Virus record (IMG/VR): IMGVR_UViG_3300008339_000131
Coordinates: 1 to 41,808 of that record
DNA length: 41,808 nt
Origin: a virus
Direction: 5' to 3' (one strand)
Each line of letters opens with the position of its first letter. Position 1 is the stretch's first letter. Below the pieces are notes generated by a model, which was given only the letters and a program-made list of their open reading frames with translations, searched no databases and was not told the DNA's origin. Made by a program: the position numbers and the translations under genes. Positions 13,530 through 23,375 of the stretch are shown here, in pieces.

Positions 13530-14955
13530 TTTAAATCCGTTAGACATTAGACTTACTAAAGTCTCTATGACTAAATTTAACGGATCTGATGAGTTAAATA
13601 TTACTCCTCAGATAGTGGAAATTTCTATCTATCAGTCGATCTTTAAACCAGCTATCGAAGGTGAAATGCTGGTTAATGATCAAATTGGTTTATTTGTTAA
13701 CTACCCTTTTGTAGGTGAAGAATTAATAACTATTTACTATGAACAGCTTTCAGGTTTGACTGATTTTAGATCATCAGAAAGAAAAATAAGTTTTATTATT
13801 AAGGGTGTTAGAAAAATTATTGCTAGTGATAGAGCCAGATCATTGATGTACGTAGTTGATCTTATAAGTCCTTTCTTTCTGCAAAATACAAAGAAATACG
13901 TATCACATGCATATGCATATCCAATAGAAGAATCAGCAGAAAAACTATTTGATGAATATGTAAAAGAACCAACTTATGAAAAATTTCAGATAAGAAAAAG
14001 TTTTAGAAAAGAAACAACCCAGCAGGTTAGAAAACTAGTAGTACCTAATCTTAGACCATATAAAGCTATGCAGTGGTTTGCTAAACATGCTATTGCTAAA
14101 GACTACAATAATCACTATTTGTTTTTATTCTATGAAGATCTAAGCCAGTTTAATTTTGTTACTCTACAACAGCTTATACAAGATGCTGCAGATACACCAG
14201 AGAAAAGAGAGCTCTTAAGAAAGAAAAAGTATGTATATGTGTCCGATGTTTCTATAAGCGTGACATCACCTACTGGTGACCCTGATCAAGATCTTAGAGT
14301 AATAACTAATATAGTTAATAATAAGAGATTTTCTTCAATAGAGAAAATTATTGGTGGTTACTTTCAGAATGAATTATTTGAAATTAATCTACTTCAAAAA
14401 AGTTATAACAGTACTAAAACAGAATTAAATGAGTATGTAAACGACAAGTATGCATTAGAAAAATTTCCTATGAATACTCCTAACTATATTAACTATGTTA
14501 AAAATAAAGGAGATGAAGCGGAAATTTCTAATAGAGTCAGATATATTATTAACAATTATGAAGATAAAAGTATAGAAGATAGAAAACAACCATCATACAG
14601 AGATAAGTTTGGTAACACTACAAAATATCTACACGCTTTAAATCAAGTTGATCTTACTATCACAGTTCCTGCTAATATGTTTTTAAAAGCAGGTGATGTA
14701 ATATACTGTGATATACCAGAAAATCACGGTTTCAATATAGTAGAAAACGACAAGTATATTTCCGGTTTGTTTATTATTTCAGAAGTAAAACAAGTACTAG
14801 CGCAAGGTAGTATTGCTGCAACTTCTCTTCGTATATACAAAGACGGTTATCTTAACAGATTACAAGATGTTTCACTCTATAATGAAGGTAATAACAGAAG
14901 TGATAGAATTATAGATCCTGAAACTGGTCGTCCTATCGGCAGTGGTGGTGCATAA
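13522..14955 (+). CDS. 27: Baseplate hub protein gp27-like
   Basis: The 477-residue protein has the N-terminal hub pattern: SMTKFNGSDELNITPQIVEI, then IYQSIFKPAIEGEMLVND, expected for the first barrel of gp27/gpD-type hubs. RPYKAMQWFAKHAIAKD near 180 marks the second hub domain. gp27 trimers form the ring on which the gp5 spike sits. It is longer than T4 gp27 (391). The next gene encodes the gp5 OB domain and overlaps by one base, the usual hub-spike pairing. Confidence 0.8.
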   Translation: MANLNPLDIRLTKVSMTKFNGSDELNITPQIVEISIYQSIFKPAIEGEMLVNDQIGLFVNYPFVGEELITIYYEQLSGLTDFRSSERKISFIIKGVRKIIASDRARSLMYVVDLISPFFLQNTKKYVSHAYAYPIEESAEKLFDEYVKEPTYEKFQIRKSFRKETTQQVRKLVVPNLRPYKAMQWFAKHAIAKDYNNHYLFLFYEDLSQFNFVTLQQLIQDAADTPEKRELLRKKKYVYVSDVSISVTSPTGDPDQDLRVITNIVNNKRFSSIEKIIGGYFQNELFEINLLQKSYNSTKTELNEYVNDKYALEKFPMNTPNYINYVKNKGDEAEISNRVRYIINNYEDKSIEDRKQPSYRDKFGNTTKYLHALNQVDLTITVPANMFLKAGDVIYCDIPENHGFNIVENDKYISGLFIISEVKQVLAQGSIAATSLRIYKDGYLNRLQDVSLYNEGNNRSDRIIDPETGRPIGSGGA

Positions 14956-15926
14956 TGATAGCAGATGATTTTTATGGCGATCGCTTTAGATGGTTTACCG
15001 GTGTAGTAAAAGATATTGCAGATGATCGTGCACGAGTGCGAGTAAGAATATTTGGTATACATCATACAGAAGACCTTACCAGGGTTTCTAATGATGATCT
15101 TCCATGGGCTATGGTATTATATCCTACTACAGGAGGACAAACATCAAGCGGTGTTGCTAGTCATGGTCTTAAAGTAGGATCATGGGTAGTAGGTTTTTTT
15201 GCTGACGGAGAAGATAGTCAGCAGCCTATTATTATGGGTGTTATTAATGGTGGTGAAAACTCAATGAATAATTCACCAGGGGGCACACCATCACCTCAAT
15301 CGTCAGGTAATAACTCATCTAACCCTAATGCAGCATACAATGGTGGTGGTGTAGATCAGGCAACAGAAGGAACACCTTCTACATCTATGTTGGTAGGATC
15401 TACAAATGCTAAAAAAGTATACAACTACTTCTGGGAAAAAATATCTAAAGAGGGATCATTTACCGGTGATATAAAATGTATAGTTGCTGCAATAGTAGGA
15501 AACTTTATGGTCGAATCGGGTGATAGTATTGACCCTCAAGCATACAACCCAAATGATAGAGGTATGCCATCTTTAGGGATTGCTCAATGGAGAGCAGATA
15601 GAGCAACATGTTTCTTAAAGTTCTGTGGATACAATTTATCAACAGCTAAAAAAGGTAGTCTACCTCCTTTAGAAAATCAATTAGATTATGTATGGCATGA
15701 GTTTCATAGTAGTGAAAGAAACGCTTATAATAAACTTCTTACATCTACTACTATACAAGATGCAGCAGCAAATATTATTTACTATGAAAGAGATGCATCC
15801 TATCAAAAATTAAATGGTGTGTGGACAGTAAATAGAGAATCAAATTTTTATTTAAAAAAACTTAAAAAAGCTAGAGATGTTCTTTCTAGTTTTTCCTATA
15901 CTGGTGGTGTAGGAGGTGAGAGATGA
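14955..15926 (+). CDS. 5: gp5 N-terminal half: OB domain plus tail lysozyme
   Basis: Residues 1-100 form a gp5-type OB domain: FYGDRFRWFTGVVKDI, then VRVRIFGIH, DLPWAMV and VGSWVVGFFADGEDSQQPIIMG. A low-complexity linker follows (about 100-150, Gly/Ser/Asn-rich). Residues 155-310 resemble the phage tail lysozyme family, with NFMVESG (Glu187 as likely catalytic acid) and a GIAQW motif. The domain should cut peptidoglycan when the tail penetrates. Unlike T4 gp5, there is no beta-helix here; that lies in the gene at 16307. Its stop overlaps the ATG of the small protein that follows. Confidence 0.85.
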   Translation: MIADDFYGDRFRWFTGVVKDIADDRARVRVRIFGIHHTEDLTRVSNDDLPWAMVLYPTTGGQTSSGVASHGLKVGSWVVGFFADGEDSQQPIIMGVINGGENSMNNSPGGTPSPQSSGNNSSNPNAAYNGGGVDQATEGTPSTSMLVGSTNAKKVYNYFWEKISKEGSFTGDIKCIVAAIVGNFMVESGDSIDPQAYNPNDRGMPSLGIAQWRADRATCFLKFCGYNLSTAKKGSLPPLENQLDYVWHEFHSSERNAYNKLLTSTTIQDAAANIIYYERDASYQKLNGVWTVNRESNFYLKKLKKARDVLSSFSYTGGVGGER

Positions 15927-16303
15927 ATGAAGTAAGCCCAGAAGCAATTGCATATTGTAAAAATTTAACTTTTTCATTCTCTAATACTTTGAGAGATGAA
16001 AAAGTAAACTTACAAAATTATTCATCTTTTACTTTTATTATTGATATAGATGGTAGAGTGTATCAAGGTGCTAATGCAGATGAACAATCTGCAACTGTGT
16101 GTTTAATAGGCGGGTTAAATAAATTCATACATGCTAAATCCATTACTGCTTATTCAAATTTCTATATTACAGAACAACAAAAAGTAACTCTTTATAAAGC
16201 TATTAGAGAGCTTGCTAGATATACAGATACAGCTTCTATATCAAGTAATAATGATAAACTTGAACAATCAATATCAGCATTATATAATAATTATTGCGGT
16301 TAA
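15923..16303 (+). CDS. Degenerate amidase-fold (T7-lysozyme-like) protein
   Basis: The 126-residue protein aligns by eye with the amidase_2/T7-lysozyme core: FIIDIDGRVYQG (38-49) resembles the strand pair with a DG turn, VCLIGGLN (59-66) resembles the VCLVGGIN strand of T7 lysozyme, and ITEQQ (82-86) opens a helix like the family's FTPAQ. The zinc ligands are missing: the family His before the first strand and the late His and Cys are not in place. I infer a structural or peptidoglycan-binding relic rather than an active amidase. It sits between the two halves of the spike, so it is likely part of it. Confidence 0.55.
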   Translation: MNEVSPEAIAYCKNLTFSFSNTLRDEKVNLQNYSSFTFIIDIDGRVYQGANADEQSATVCLIGGLNKFIHAKSITAYSNFYITEQQKVTLYKAIRELARYTDTASISSNNDKLEQSISALYNNYCG

Positions 16304-16306
16304 TTA

Positions 16307-18112
16307 ATGTCAGTAGATCAATTTTCAACTCAACTAGAAAGAGTAAAATCTTACACTAACCCAGAAGGTGATGGTGTAGTAAAATCGAATGCTCCTCAAA
16401 GTATGACAGCAGGTAACCCTGCACCATATTATGAAGTATCTGTTAGTGAAAAACCAGGTCAAGCTAGTGATTCAAGCATAACACATACTGGTCCAGGCGC
16501 AGGGGTTTCATCTGGGCATAGTGAAGCAACAGATGTGCAAGGTTTTGTTTCTGCAACTGGTAATAAAGTAATTATTGATAATACATTCGGTGCAGACACT
16601 ATTACGTTGCAACATCACTCAGGTGCAACTATTATGATTGATGCTGATGGTTCTATACATCTTATCTCTACTGGTAAAAAGGGTGTTGGTATAGTTGCAC
16701 CTAAAGGAGATGGTGTAGTATATGCATCTGGACATCTAATCCTAAAAGGTGAAAGTAAAATTACTTTAGAGACACAAGGTGATCTAGATTTAAACGTTGG
16801 TGGTGATTTTAATATTGCAGTTGGTGGTAACATGATCACCACTGTACAAGGTTCAGTAGATGAATCTATTGATGGTAGTAAAATTACAGAAGTAGCAAAA
16901 GATACCAGTAACATGGTTGCAGGTGATTATAGATTAACATCTGCTGGTAAAATGAGAATACAAACACCAAGATCACTAGATATTGACGCAGCTCAAAATA
17001 TTACTATTAGAACAGATAAGACAGTAGAAGTAAATGCACAGCAGAATGTGGGTGTATATGCTAAAGAAAAAGTAAGTGTTAATGCAAAAGATACCTTAGA
17101 AGCAATTTCAGAAGGTGCTATGACATTATCCACTAAAGATGATCTTGCAGTGAAAGCTGACGGTACTGCAAAACTATCTTCTACTAGTGCAGCATCTATT
17201 CACTCATCATCTACTATAGATATTTTAGGATCAGCAAAAATTAATATTAAAGGCTCTGCTACTGATATTCAAACAAGCGGATCACCTTCAGTAGATTCTG
17301 CAGTAGATGCTAATGCTGCACAACTTGCACAATACCCAGATGCTAATACTGTTATAGACTCTATTACGTCAATTAGAGTTGCACCAGACTTTCCTAAAAA
17401 TGCTGCTCGTATGTCTGCAGAAGAATTTAGTCTTTATATGAATGAAGGTGGTGAACCTAATCCTCAAGCAGCTGCATATGCTGCAGGTAATAAAGGTGGT
17501 GGTTTGCAAACTACAGTTCAAGACTATGGTTATCAAGCAGAACCAGTATCAACTACAGCTTATGATAGACCAGGTGGTAACGTTACTAATAATGGTAGAG
17601 CGGAGAAAAACCCTCTACCAATACCAAATTCTATCTATAATTCTAATGAAAAGATTTCAAGATATGTTACTGTAGGTATGATAAGAAATATAAGAGACGC
17701 ATCAGCTTCTCAGCATAAACAAATTTTAACTGAAGCTATGAATGTTGCATGGAATATTCTAGATCCGCTTATTGAGAAGTTTGGTTCAAGAGTTTATATT
17801 TCTTCTTGGTATAGAGATAACTCTGCAAACCATGTTAAGGGTGGTGCGGTAGATGTAAGATGTATTAATAAACCAGATTATGCTTTTACTGCTGAAATAG
17901 CAGCTTTCGTAAGAGATAATCTTCCATATAGTAAAGTGCTTTTAGAAAAAAACGATCAAGGTGGAATTCATGTTCATCTTGAATCAGCACAACCAGGACA
18001 ACCAGGTGGTGGAACAGTTATCACTTGTGCTGATCCTAAATGTAGATCTCAAGTACCAGGATTACAGCTTTCTTATGCTGTAGCAGCATTACAGGGTAGA
18101 GCAGTTGGCTAA
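16307..18112 (+). CDS. gp5 C-terminal half: beta-helix spike plus M15 peptidase
   Basis: The 601-residue protein has a central run (about 85-330) of short strands such as GDLDLNVGGDFNIAVGG and repeated T/V-D/K alternation, typical of gp5/VgrG triple beta-helix spikes. Residues 440-570 form an M15-type zinc peptidase: His509 and Asp516 in NHVKGGAVD, and HVH at 555-557. Such domains cut peptide cross-links of peptidoglycan. A short cysteine pair near the end (CADPKC) might bind metal. Together with the lysozyme at 14955 it gives the tail both glycan- and peptide-cutting activities. The last codons overlap the next gene. Confidence 0.82.
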   Translation: MSVDQFSTQLERVKSYTNPEGDGVVKSNAPQSMTAGNPAPYYEVSVSEKPGQASDSSITHTGPGAGVSSGHSEATDVQGFVSATGNKVIIDNTFGADTITLQHHSGATIMIDADGSIHLISTGKKGVGIVAPKGDGVVYASGHLILKGESKITLETQGDLDLNVGGDFNIAVGGNMITTVQGSVDESIDGSKITEVAKDTSNMVAGDYRLTSAGKMRIQTPRSLDIDAAQNITIRTDKTVEVNAQQNVGVYAKEKVSVNAKDTLEAISEGAMTLSTKDDLAVKADGTAKLSSTSAASIHSSSTIDILGSAKINIKGSATDIQTSGSPSVDSAVDANAAQLAQYPDANTVIDSITSIRVAPDFPKNAARMSAEEFSLYMNEGGEPNPQAAAYAAGNKGGGLQTTVQDYGYQAEPVSTTAYDRPGGNVTNNGRAEKNPLPIPNSIYNSNEKISRYVTVGMIRNIRDASASQHKQILTEAMNVAWNILDPLIEKFGSRVYISSWYRDNSANHVKGGAVDVRCINKPDYAFTAEIAAFVRDNLPYSKVLLEKNDQGGIHVHLESAQPGQPGGGTVITCADPKCRSQVPGLQLSYAVAALQGRAVG

Positions 18113-19586
18113 TTATACTATTAACAGAGACGTTGCGGCTCTTTTACAAAGAGGGATAATTCAACAGCCTGGTTTCTACGGAAGCCAAGAAATTAAACCG
18201 TCTAATGATCAGTTTAATAATGCAGTAAATATTGGAGCTAATCTTGCAGGGTTAGCTCTTAATATGAAGAACACACCCGCGCCTGGTAGAGATTATGTAC
18301 GCACTAACAATAATTATATTCTAACAGAATTAGAACGTCAAGCAATAGAAAGAAAATCACAAGAGTTAGCTTCTAACGGGGTTATACCTGTGGACGTGCT
18401 AGAGAATTTCTTTTATATTCTAGCAGTAAATGAAAGTGAAAATGATTTATACTATATTGCAGATACAATAGGTATTCCTGAATTAGGACAACCAAGATAT
18501 ATTAGAAATATTAGAGGTATCTGTGATATACAAGATATATGGAAAGTTGGATATCTTGCAAACGGTGTTGCATCAGTTAATCAGAGATATTCTTCTTCTT
18601 ACTATAATATTCAAACATATAACGATTATAATAGTGGTTCATATGGTACTAATTTTTCTGCAGCTGATATAGGTATGTCTTTAGGTGTTATTGGTCCACA
18701 AATTATATCTACTTCAAGATACTTTGACGGTTATTCAGGTGCATACAGAAATGCTCCTTCTCTCAGTGATGGTGCTATTACTTCTGCAATAAATTCTTAT
18801 TCTTTAATTGCTAACGGTAGAAGTGCAACGTTACCTCCTACTACTATAAGTGCAATACTTAATCCTACTGCTACTATGCAATCTGAAATCACTACAGTAG
18901 GGTCATCTGCTATTGCTGGTCTTCTTAATCAAACACCGCTAGGAGGTGCTCTTGCAGCATTAGGTCCTCTAGGCGGAATTGCATTAAATGCATTATTAGG
19001 TAAAACAGGAGGACAAGCAATTGGTGGATTTATGTCTGAAGTTATTACTGGACAAAGACTTTCTACATCAAAGATGGCAAATAATCCTATGCTGGTTGCA
19101 CCTTCATACGCAGGCAAATCATTCTTTGGAGAAGCGCCTGTCTCACTACCTGCAGTAGATCAGATATTCTGTAGAAGAGTTGGAGCATATGGCTCTACAC
19201 AAGGTGGCACCGGTGTAATGAGTTTCGGTATGCAAAACTTTGCTTCTTTTGGCGGATCTCTTTCAATAGCATCAGTAGTATCAAGAATGGTAACTGGTTC
19301 AGCAACTCCTCCTCCTACAACCTCATATTACGGCCAGCATGTAAACACTCTTACATCTAATCTATGCAATTCACTTAATGTACCCACTTCATCCTCTATA
19401 GAATTAAGAAGATCAGATAATGCTATTCCATTTATGATTGGTATGTCAAGTGTAATAGTAGATGAAACATTCTCACCTTTCGGTTCTACTCCGTTTTCAC
19501 AAGGTTGGAGACTTGCTTCTTCTACTGGAAATGACGTTCAAAAATACAACCCTCGTTTTCTAGAAGCATGTCGTACATCATTATAA
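18105..19586 (+). CDS. Large baseplate-region structural protein, unknown
   Basis: This 493-residue protein is not recognised. It begins MANYTINRDVAALLQRGIIQQPGFYG, has an N-terminal region with an acidic helix (about 70-110), then a long Gly/Ser/Tyr-rich part. A hydrophobic Leu/Gly/Ala stretch (about 267-300, GGALAALGPLGGIALNALLG) could be buried or membrane-active. Its place between the spike genes and gp25, overlapping the spike gene by 8 bases, points to a baseplate or needle component. No catalytic motif is visible. Confidence 0.6.
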   Translation: MANYTINRDVAALLQRGIIQQPGFYGSQEIKPSNDQFNNAVNIGANLAGLALNMKNTPAPGRDYVRTNNNYILTELERQAIERKSQELASNGVIPVDVLENFFYILAVNESENDLYYIADTIGIPELGQPRYIRNIRGICDIQDIWKVGYLANGVASVNQRYSSSYYNIQTYNDYNSGSYGTNFSAADIGMSLGVIGPQIISTSRYFDGYSGAYRNAPSLSDGAITSAINSYSLIANGRSATLPPTTISAILNPTATMQSEITTVGSSAIAGLLNQTPLGGALAALGPLGGIALNALLGKTGGQAIGGFMSEVITGQRLSTSKMANNPMLVAPSYAGKSFFGEAPVSLPAVDQIFCRRVGAYGSTQGGTGVMSFGMQNFASFGGSLSIASVVSRMVTGSATPPPTTSYYGQHVNTLTSNLCNSLNVPTSSSIELRRSDNAIPFMIGMSSVIVDETFSPFGSTPFSQGWRLASSTGNDVQKYNPRFLEACRTSL

Positions 19587-19589
19587 ATA
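19582..19589 (+). promoter_or_regulatory. Candidate late promoter just before gp25
   Basis: TATAAATA overlaps the TAA stop of the upstream gene. By T4 late geometry its start point is 19595, the A of the gp25 ATG, the same layout as at 4824-4832. A transcript from here would have no leader. It could be chance, because the box shares the stop codon. Confidence 0.4.
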
Positions 19590-19594
19590 ATTAA

Positions 19595-19984
19595 ATGGCT
19601 ACAACAACATACTACTCAGATATCCCTACTAATTTTGATGTCCATCCTGTTAAGGAGGACTTAGTGCTGGTTACCAACGAGTCAGCAGTTAAGAGATCTA
19701 TACGTAATCTTCTTCTTACTGATCCTTACGAGAGATTCTTCAATCCACTTATTGGTTCTGGTATAAGACAGACTTTATTTGAAAATGTTAGTAAAGATAC
19801 TGAATTTTTTTTAAAAGAGAAAATAACAGAAACAATTGTAAACTATGAACCTCGTGCAGATCTCATTAGTGTAGGTGTAAAAGCATTACCAGATGAGAAC
19901 GCTTACAGTGCTTCTATTATTTTTGCTATATCAAATAGCACTCAACCAGTAACTCTAGATTTAGTCTTAAGAAGAGTACGATAA
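19595..19984 (+). CDS. 25: Baseplate wedge protein gp25
   Basis: The 129-residue protein is nearly the T4 length (132) and carries the EPR motif (85-87) that defines gp25-type sheath-initiator proteins, together with NLLLTDPYERFFNPLIGSG. gp25 forms the first hexameric layer that the sheath copies and contacts gp6 and gp53. It shares one base with the gp6 gene. A late-box candidate lies 5 bases upstream. Confidence 0.92.
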   Translation: MATTTYYSDIPTNFDVHPVKEDLVLVTNESAVKRSIRNLLLTDPYERFFNPLIGSGIRQTLFENVSKDTEFFLKEKITETIVNYEPRADLISVGVKALPDENAYSASIIFAISNSTQPVTLDLVLRRVR

Positions 19985-21774
19985 TGGCTAATACAGGATT
20001 TCTTGATGTTTCTGAAATAAGTTTTGATGGTATTAAAAGTAACCTCAAATCTTTCTTACAGGCAAAAACAGAATTTCAAGATTACGATTTTGAAGGTTCT
20101 AACCTTAATGCATTGTTAGATATACTTTCATATAACACTTATATGAACTCTTTCTATCTTAATATGGTAGGGAGTGAAATGTTTCTTGATTCTGCACAGA
20201 TTAGAAACTCAGTCATATCACATGCAAAAGAATTAAACTATCTTCCTAGATCTAGAACTTCTGCAAAAGCAAAAGTAACATTTAGTATTAATACCGGGAC
20301 TGCTCTTCCAGGGTATGTTGTTATACCAGAAAACTATACTATTAAAACTACTGTAGATAATACTACATTGGATTTCTCTACAGATGAATCAATAGTAGTT
20401 CTTAATAACGGTGGAACTTATCAAAGTGATCCAGTATATGTTTATGAAGGTAAAAATGTAACAGAATATTTTACTGTTAACGGTTCTACTCGTTATATTT
20501 TAAATTCTGATAATGCAGATACTAATAGTATTAAAGTTACTGTTATTAAGTCATCTACAGATTCTACTAATACAGTATACAACTTTGCAGAAAACCTTTA
20601 TGGTCTAAATTCAAATTCAGAAGTTTATTTCTTACAAGGTTATGCTGCTAATCAATATGAAATAGTATTTGGTGATGGTATATCAGGTAAAGCACTTGCA
20701 AACGGTAATATAGTAAAAGTAAAATACAGATCAACTAACGGTGAATTAGGTAATAAAGCATCTTCGTTTACATCATCAACAAAAATTGATGGGTTGTACA
20801 ATGTTACTGTTACTACTAATATTGCTGCTGTAGATGGTTCAGAAAGAGAAACAGTAGAAGCAATTAAGTTAAATGCACCAAGACATTTTACTTCTCAAAA
20901 CAGAGCAGTTACAAAAGAAGATTATACTAATCTTATTGTAGGTAACTATCCACAAATTAAGACAGTTAATATTTACGGTGGTGAAGATGCAAACCCACCA
21001 CAATATGGTAAAGTTATTATTTCTATGATACCTTACGGTACATCACCTTTAGTATCAACAGAGCTTAAAAATGATATTATATCATTCTTAAATGATAAAA
21101 ATATTACTACTAAACCGGTAGTTGTTGATCCTGAATATCTTTATGTTGAAATTACTTCAGATGTAAGATATAATCCATCATTGACTAGTAAGACTGCTAC
21201 ACAGATAAAGTCAGATGTTGTAACTAAAATTAGAGAATTTAGCAATACAAATCTTACTGATTTTGGTAGCGATTTAAGATTATCTAAACTAGTAAGTGCA
21301 ATAGACAACACTGATACTTCTATTATTAGCAATCAAACTGATATACGTGCAGTATATAAAATTACACCTACTAAAGGTTCATCTACACGAGTGAACTTCT
21401 CGTTTGAAAATGCAATTTACAGACCATTTTCTACACCATATGCTGTTAACGAGACAGAAGTTATCAGAAGTAGTTTATTTACGTACTATAGAGATGGTAC
21501 TTACTATGATGCTAGACTTACAGATGATGGTGAAGGTAATTTAAGAATCTACTATCTTACTGCAGATACGAGACAGATCATCCTTGAATCTAACGTAGGT
21601 TCGGTTAACTATGATACAGGTGAACTTACTTTTGATATTAATGCATGGGATTATACAAATAATATAGACATATACGCTACACTAAGCAGTGATGATATTA
21701 TAGTACAAAATAATAAGTACTTAGTAATTGACTTCGATAAAGTATACGTATCTGTTAATATCTATAGACAATAA
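19984..21774 (+). CDS. 6: Baseplate wedge protein gp6 (gpJ-like)
   Basis: The 596-residue protein starts with an FLDVSEISFDGIKSNLKSFL helix and the conserved NLNALLDILSYNTYMNSFYLN segment, then HAKELNYLPRS, marks of gp6 in T4-like and cyanophage genomes (660 residues in T4). The central region with LNAPRHFTSQNRAVTKEDYTNLI is the typical Baseplate_J block. gp6 forms the dimer ring that ties wedges together and controls baseplate opening. It follows gp25 directly, as gpW-gpJ pairs do in other contractile systems. Confidence 0.92.
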   Translation: MANTGFLDVSEISFDGIKSNLKSFLQAKTEFQDYDFEGSNLNALLDILSYNTYMNSFYLNMVGSEMFLDSAQIRNSVISHAKELNYLPRSRTSAKAKVTFSINTGTALPGYVVIPENYTIKTTVDNTTLDFSTDESIVVLNNGGTYQSDPVYVYEGKNVTEYFTVNGSTRYILNSDNADTNSIKVTVIKSSTDSTNTVYNFAENLYGLNSNSEVYFLQGYAANQYEIVFGDGISGKALANGNIVKVKYRSTNGELGNKASSFTSSTKIDGLYNVTVTTNIAAVDGSERETVEAIKLNAPRHFTSQNRAVTKEDYTNLIVGNYPQIKTVNIYGGEDANPPQYGKVIISMIPYGTSPLVSTELKNDIISFLNDKNITTKPVVVDPEYLYVEITSDVRYNPSLTSKTATQIKSDVVTKIREFSNTNLTDFGSDLRLSKLVSAIDNTDTSIISNQTDIRAVYKITPTKGSSTRVNFSFENAIYRPFSTPYAVNETEVIRSSLFTYYRDGTYYDARLTDDGEGNLRIYYLTADTRQIILESNVGSVNYDTGELTFDINAWDYTNNIDIYATLSSDDIIVQNNKYLVIDFDKVYVSVNIYRQ

Positions 21775-23375
21775 TGATAACAGAACTTCAAAAGATCGCA
21801 CCACTTGTAAGCAGACAGTTTCCAGCCTTCTATCAAGAAGAAGGTGAAAACTTTATTCAATTTATTAAAGCTTATTATGAGTGGATGGATGATCAGGCTG
21901 GTAAAGGTCCTCTTTACAAAGTAAGAAATCTTCTAGAAACAAATGATATAGATGAAGCAGCAGAAGCTTATCTAGAACATTTTCTTACAAAGTATATGAG
22001 AGGTATTCCTAGAAGTGTTTTATCAAACAAAAGATTACTTCAAAAGCATATTCTAGATGTTTATAGAGCTAAAGGTTCTATAGAAGGTCTTAAGTTATTA
22101 TTTAAATTGCTTTATAATGTAGAAGCACAAATATATCTTCCTCAAGAGAACATGCTTATTGCCTCAGGCGGGGTATGGGTAAGCAACAAGTATTTTGAAG
22201 TAGAAGATAGAGATTCTAACTATTCATATAATAACAAAACTGTAACTGGTACTACATCTGGTGCAACTGCATACGTGACTAATGCAGCTAAGATATATCT
22301 CGGTACCCAGGTTGCACATATTTTTTATCTTAATGATATAAAAGACGGCCCTACAGGTCAACCTTTTCAGATAGGTGAATATCTCGTTTATGATGGTTTA
22401 GATATAAGTGAAGCAACTCTTATTAAAGGATCGGCAATATCAGCTACTGCGGTTGATTCTACTGAAAATCATGCACTTAGTGATATTTTATCAACTGCAA
22501 ATGCTACCGGTGAAGGATTGAAGTTTTCAGTTAGTACTATTAAAGATCCAGAAAGATCTAAAGGGTATATTACATTTAAAATTATAAACGGTGGTTACGG
22601 TTATGCTTTAGATTCTAATATTTCTATTGCAAATGGCACATCTACTACAGGTACAGGCGCATCGTTTAAAATAGGTAGATTAGCTAATACTACAAACTTT
22701 ACTTACAATACTAATTTAATTGGTCCTATGGCAAGTGTTCTTATAGGAGCAACAACTTATGGAGCTAATTTAAACTCTGCAAACTCGCAATCAGTTATTG
22801 CTAACGCACTTACAAACAACACGGTAGTTATAGGAACAATATCTGAACTAACTGCGGTTACTTCTGGAGATCACAATTATAACGGTGATCTTTCTATTAG
22901 AGTTTATGAAAGCAGAGTTACAGGTTACGGATATAAAGATTCTTCTGGAAATATATGGGGTAATAATGCAGTAATTACTGGCACTCTTTCAACTGGAAAC
23001 GGCGTAGTAGATACTGTGAGACTTTATAATTCAGGTTTTGGTTATAATACTCAAGGTGAAGAATTAGAATTTACTAATAATTCAAATGGTCAATGTATAG
23101 CTACTCTAAGTATTAACATTGGTGCAGTAGGCACAGAAGAAGGTAACTGGTTAGATACCAGAGGATTTTTAAATTCTGATATGTATTTGACTGATAGTTA
23201 CTACTATCAGAACTTCTCATACGAAGTTCAAATTGAAAAATCTCTTGATAAATATATTGATATATTAAAACAAGTAATGCACCCTGTAGGAAATGAAGTA
23301 TTTGGACGTCCTGTCATCATAGATAGTACAGTTCTCAATCCTTCAATTAAAACTGAAACTGTAACGGCTACTTAA
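21774..23375 (+). CDS. Baseplate wedge protein, gp7-like position
   Basis: The 533-residue protein has a helical N terminus with QFPAFYQEEGENFIQFIKAY and a conserved-looking DVYRAKGSIEGLKLLFKLLY block. Repeated beta modules with GY/GFGY turns make up the second half. In T4 the gene between 6 and 8 encodes gp7, part of the (gp6)2-gp7 core bundle; the helical start would fit that role. It is half the length of T4 gp7 (1032), so only the core part may be shared. One-base overlaps join it to gp6 and gp8. Confidence 0.6.
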   Translation: MITELQKIAPLVSRQFPAFYQEEGENFIQFIKAYYEWMDDQAGKGPLYKVRNLLETNDIDEAAEAYLEHFLTKYMRGIPRSVLSNKRLLQKHILDVYRAKGSIEGLKLLFKLLYNVEAQIYLPQENMLIASGGVWVSNKYFEVEDRDSNYSYNNKTVTGTTSGATAYVTNAAKIYLGTQVAHIFYLNDIKDGPTGQPFQIGEYLVYDGLDISEATLIKGSAISATAVDSTENHALSDILSTANATGEGLKFSVSTIKDPERSKGYITFKIINGGYGYALDSNISIANGTSTTGTGASFKIGRLANTTNFTYNTNLIGPMASVLIGATTYGANLNSANSQSVIANALTNNTVVIGTISELTAVTSGDHNYNGDLSIRVYESRVTGYGYKDSSGNIWGNNAVITGTLSTGNGVVDTVRLYNSGFGYNTQGEELEFTNNSNGQCIATLSINIGAVGTEEGNWLDTRGFLNSDMYLTDSYYYQNFSYEVQIEKSLDKYIDILKQVMHPVGNEVFGRPVIIDSTVLNPSIKTETVTAT

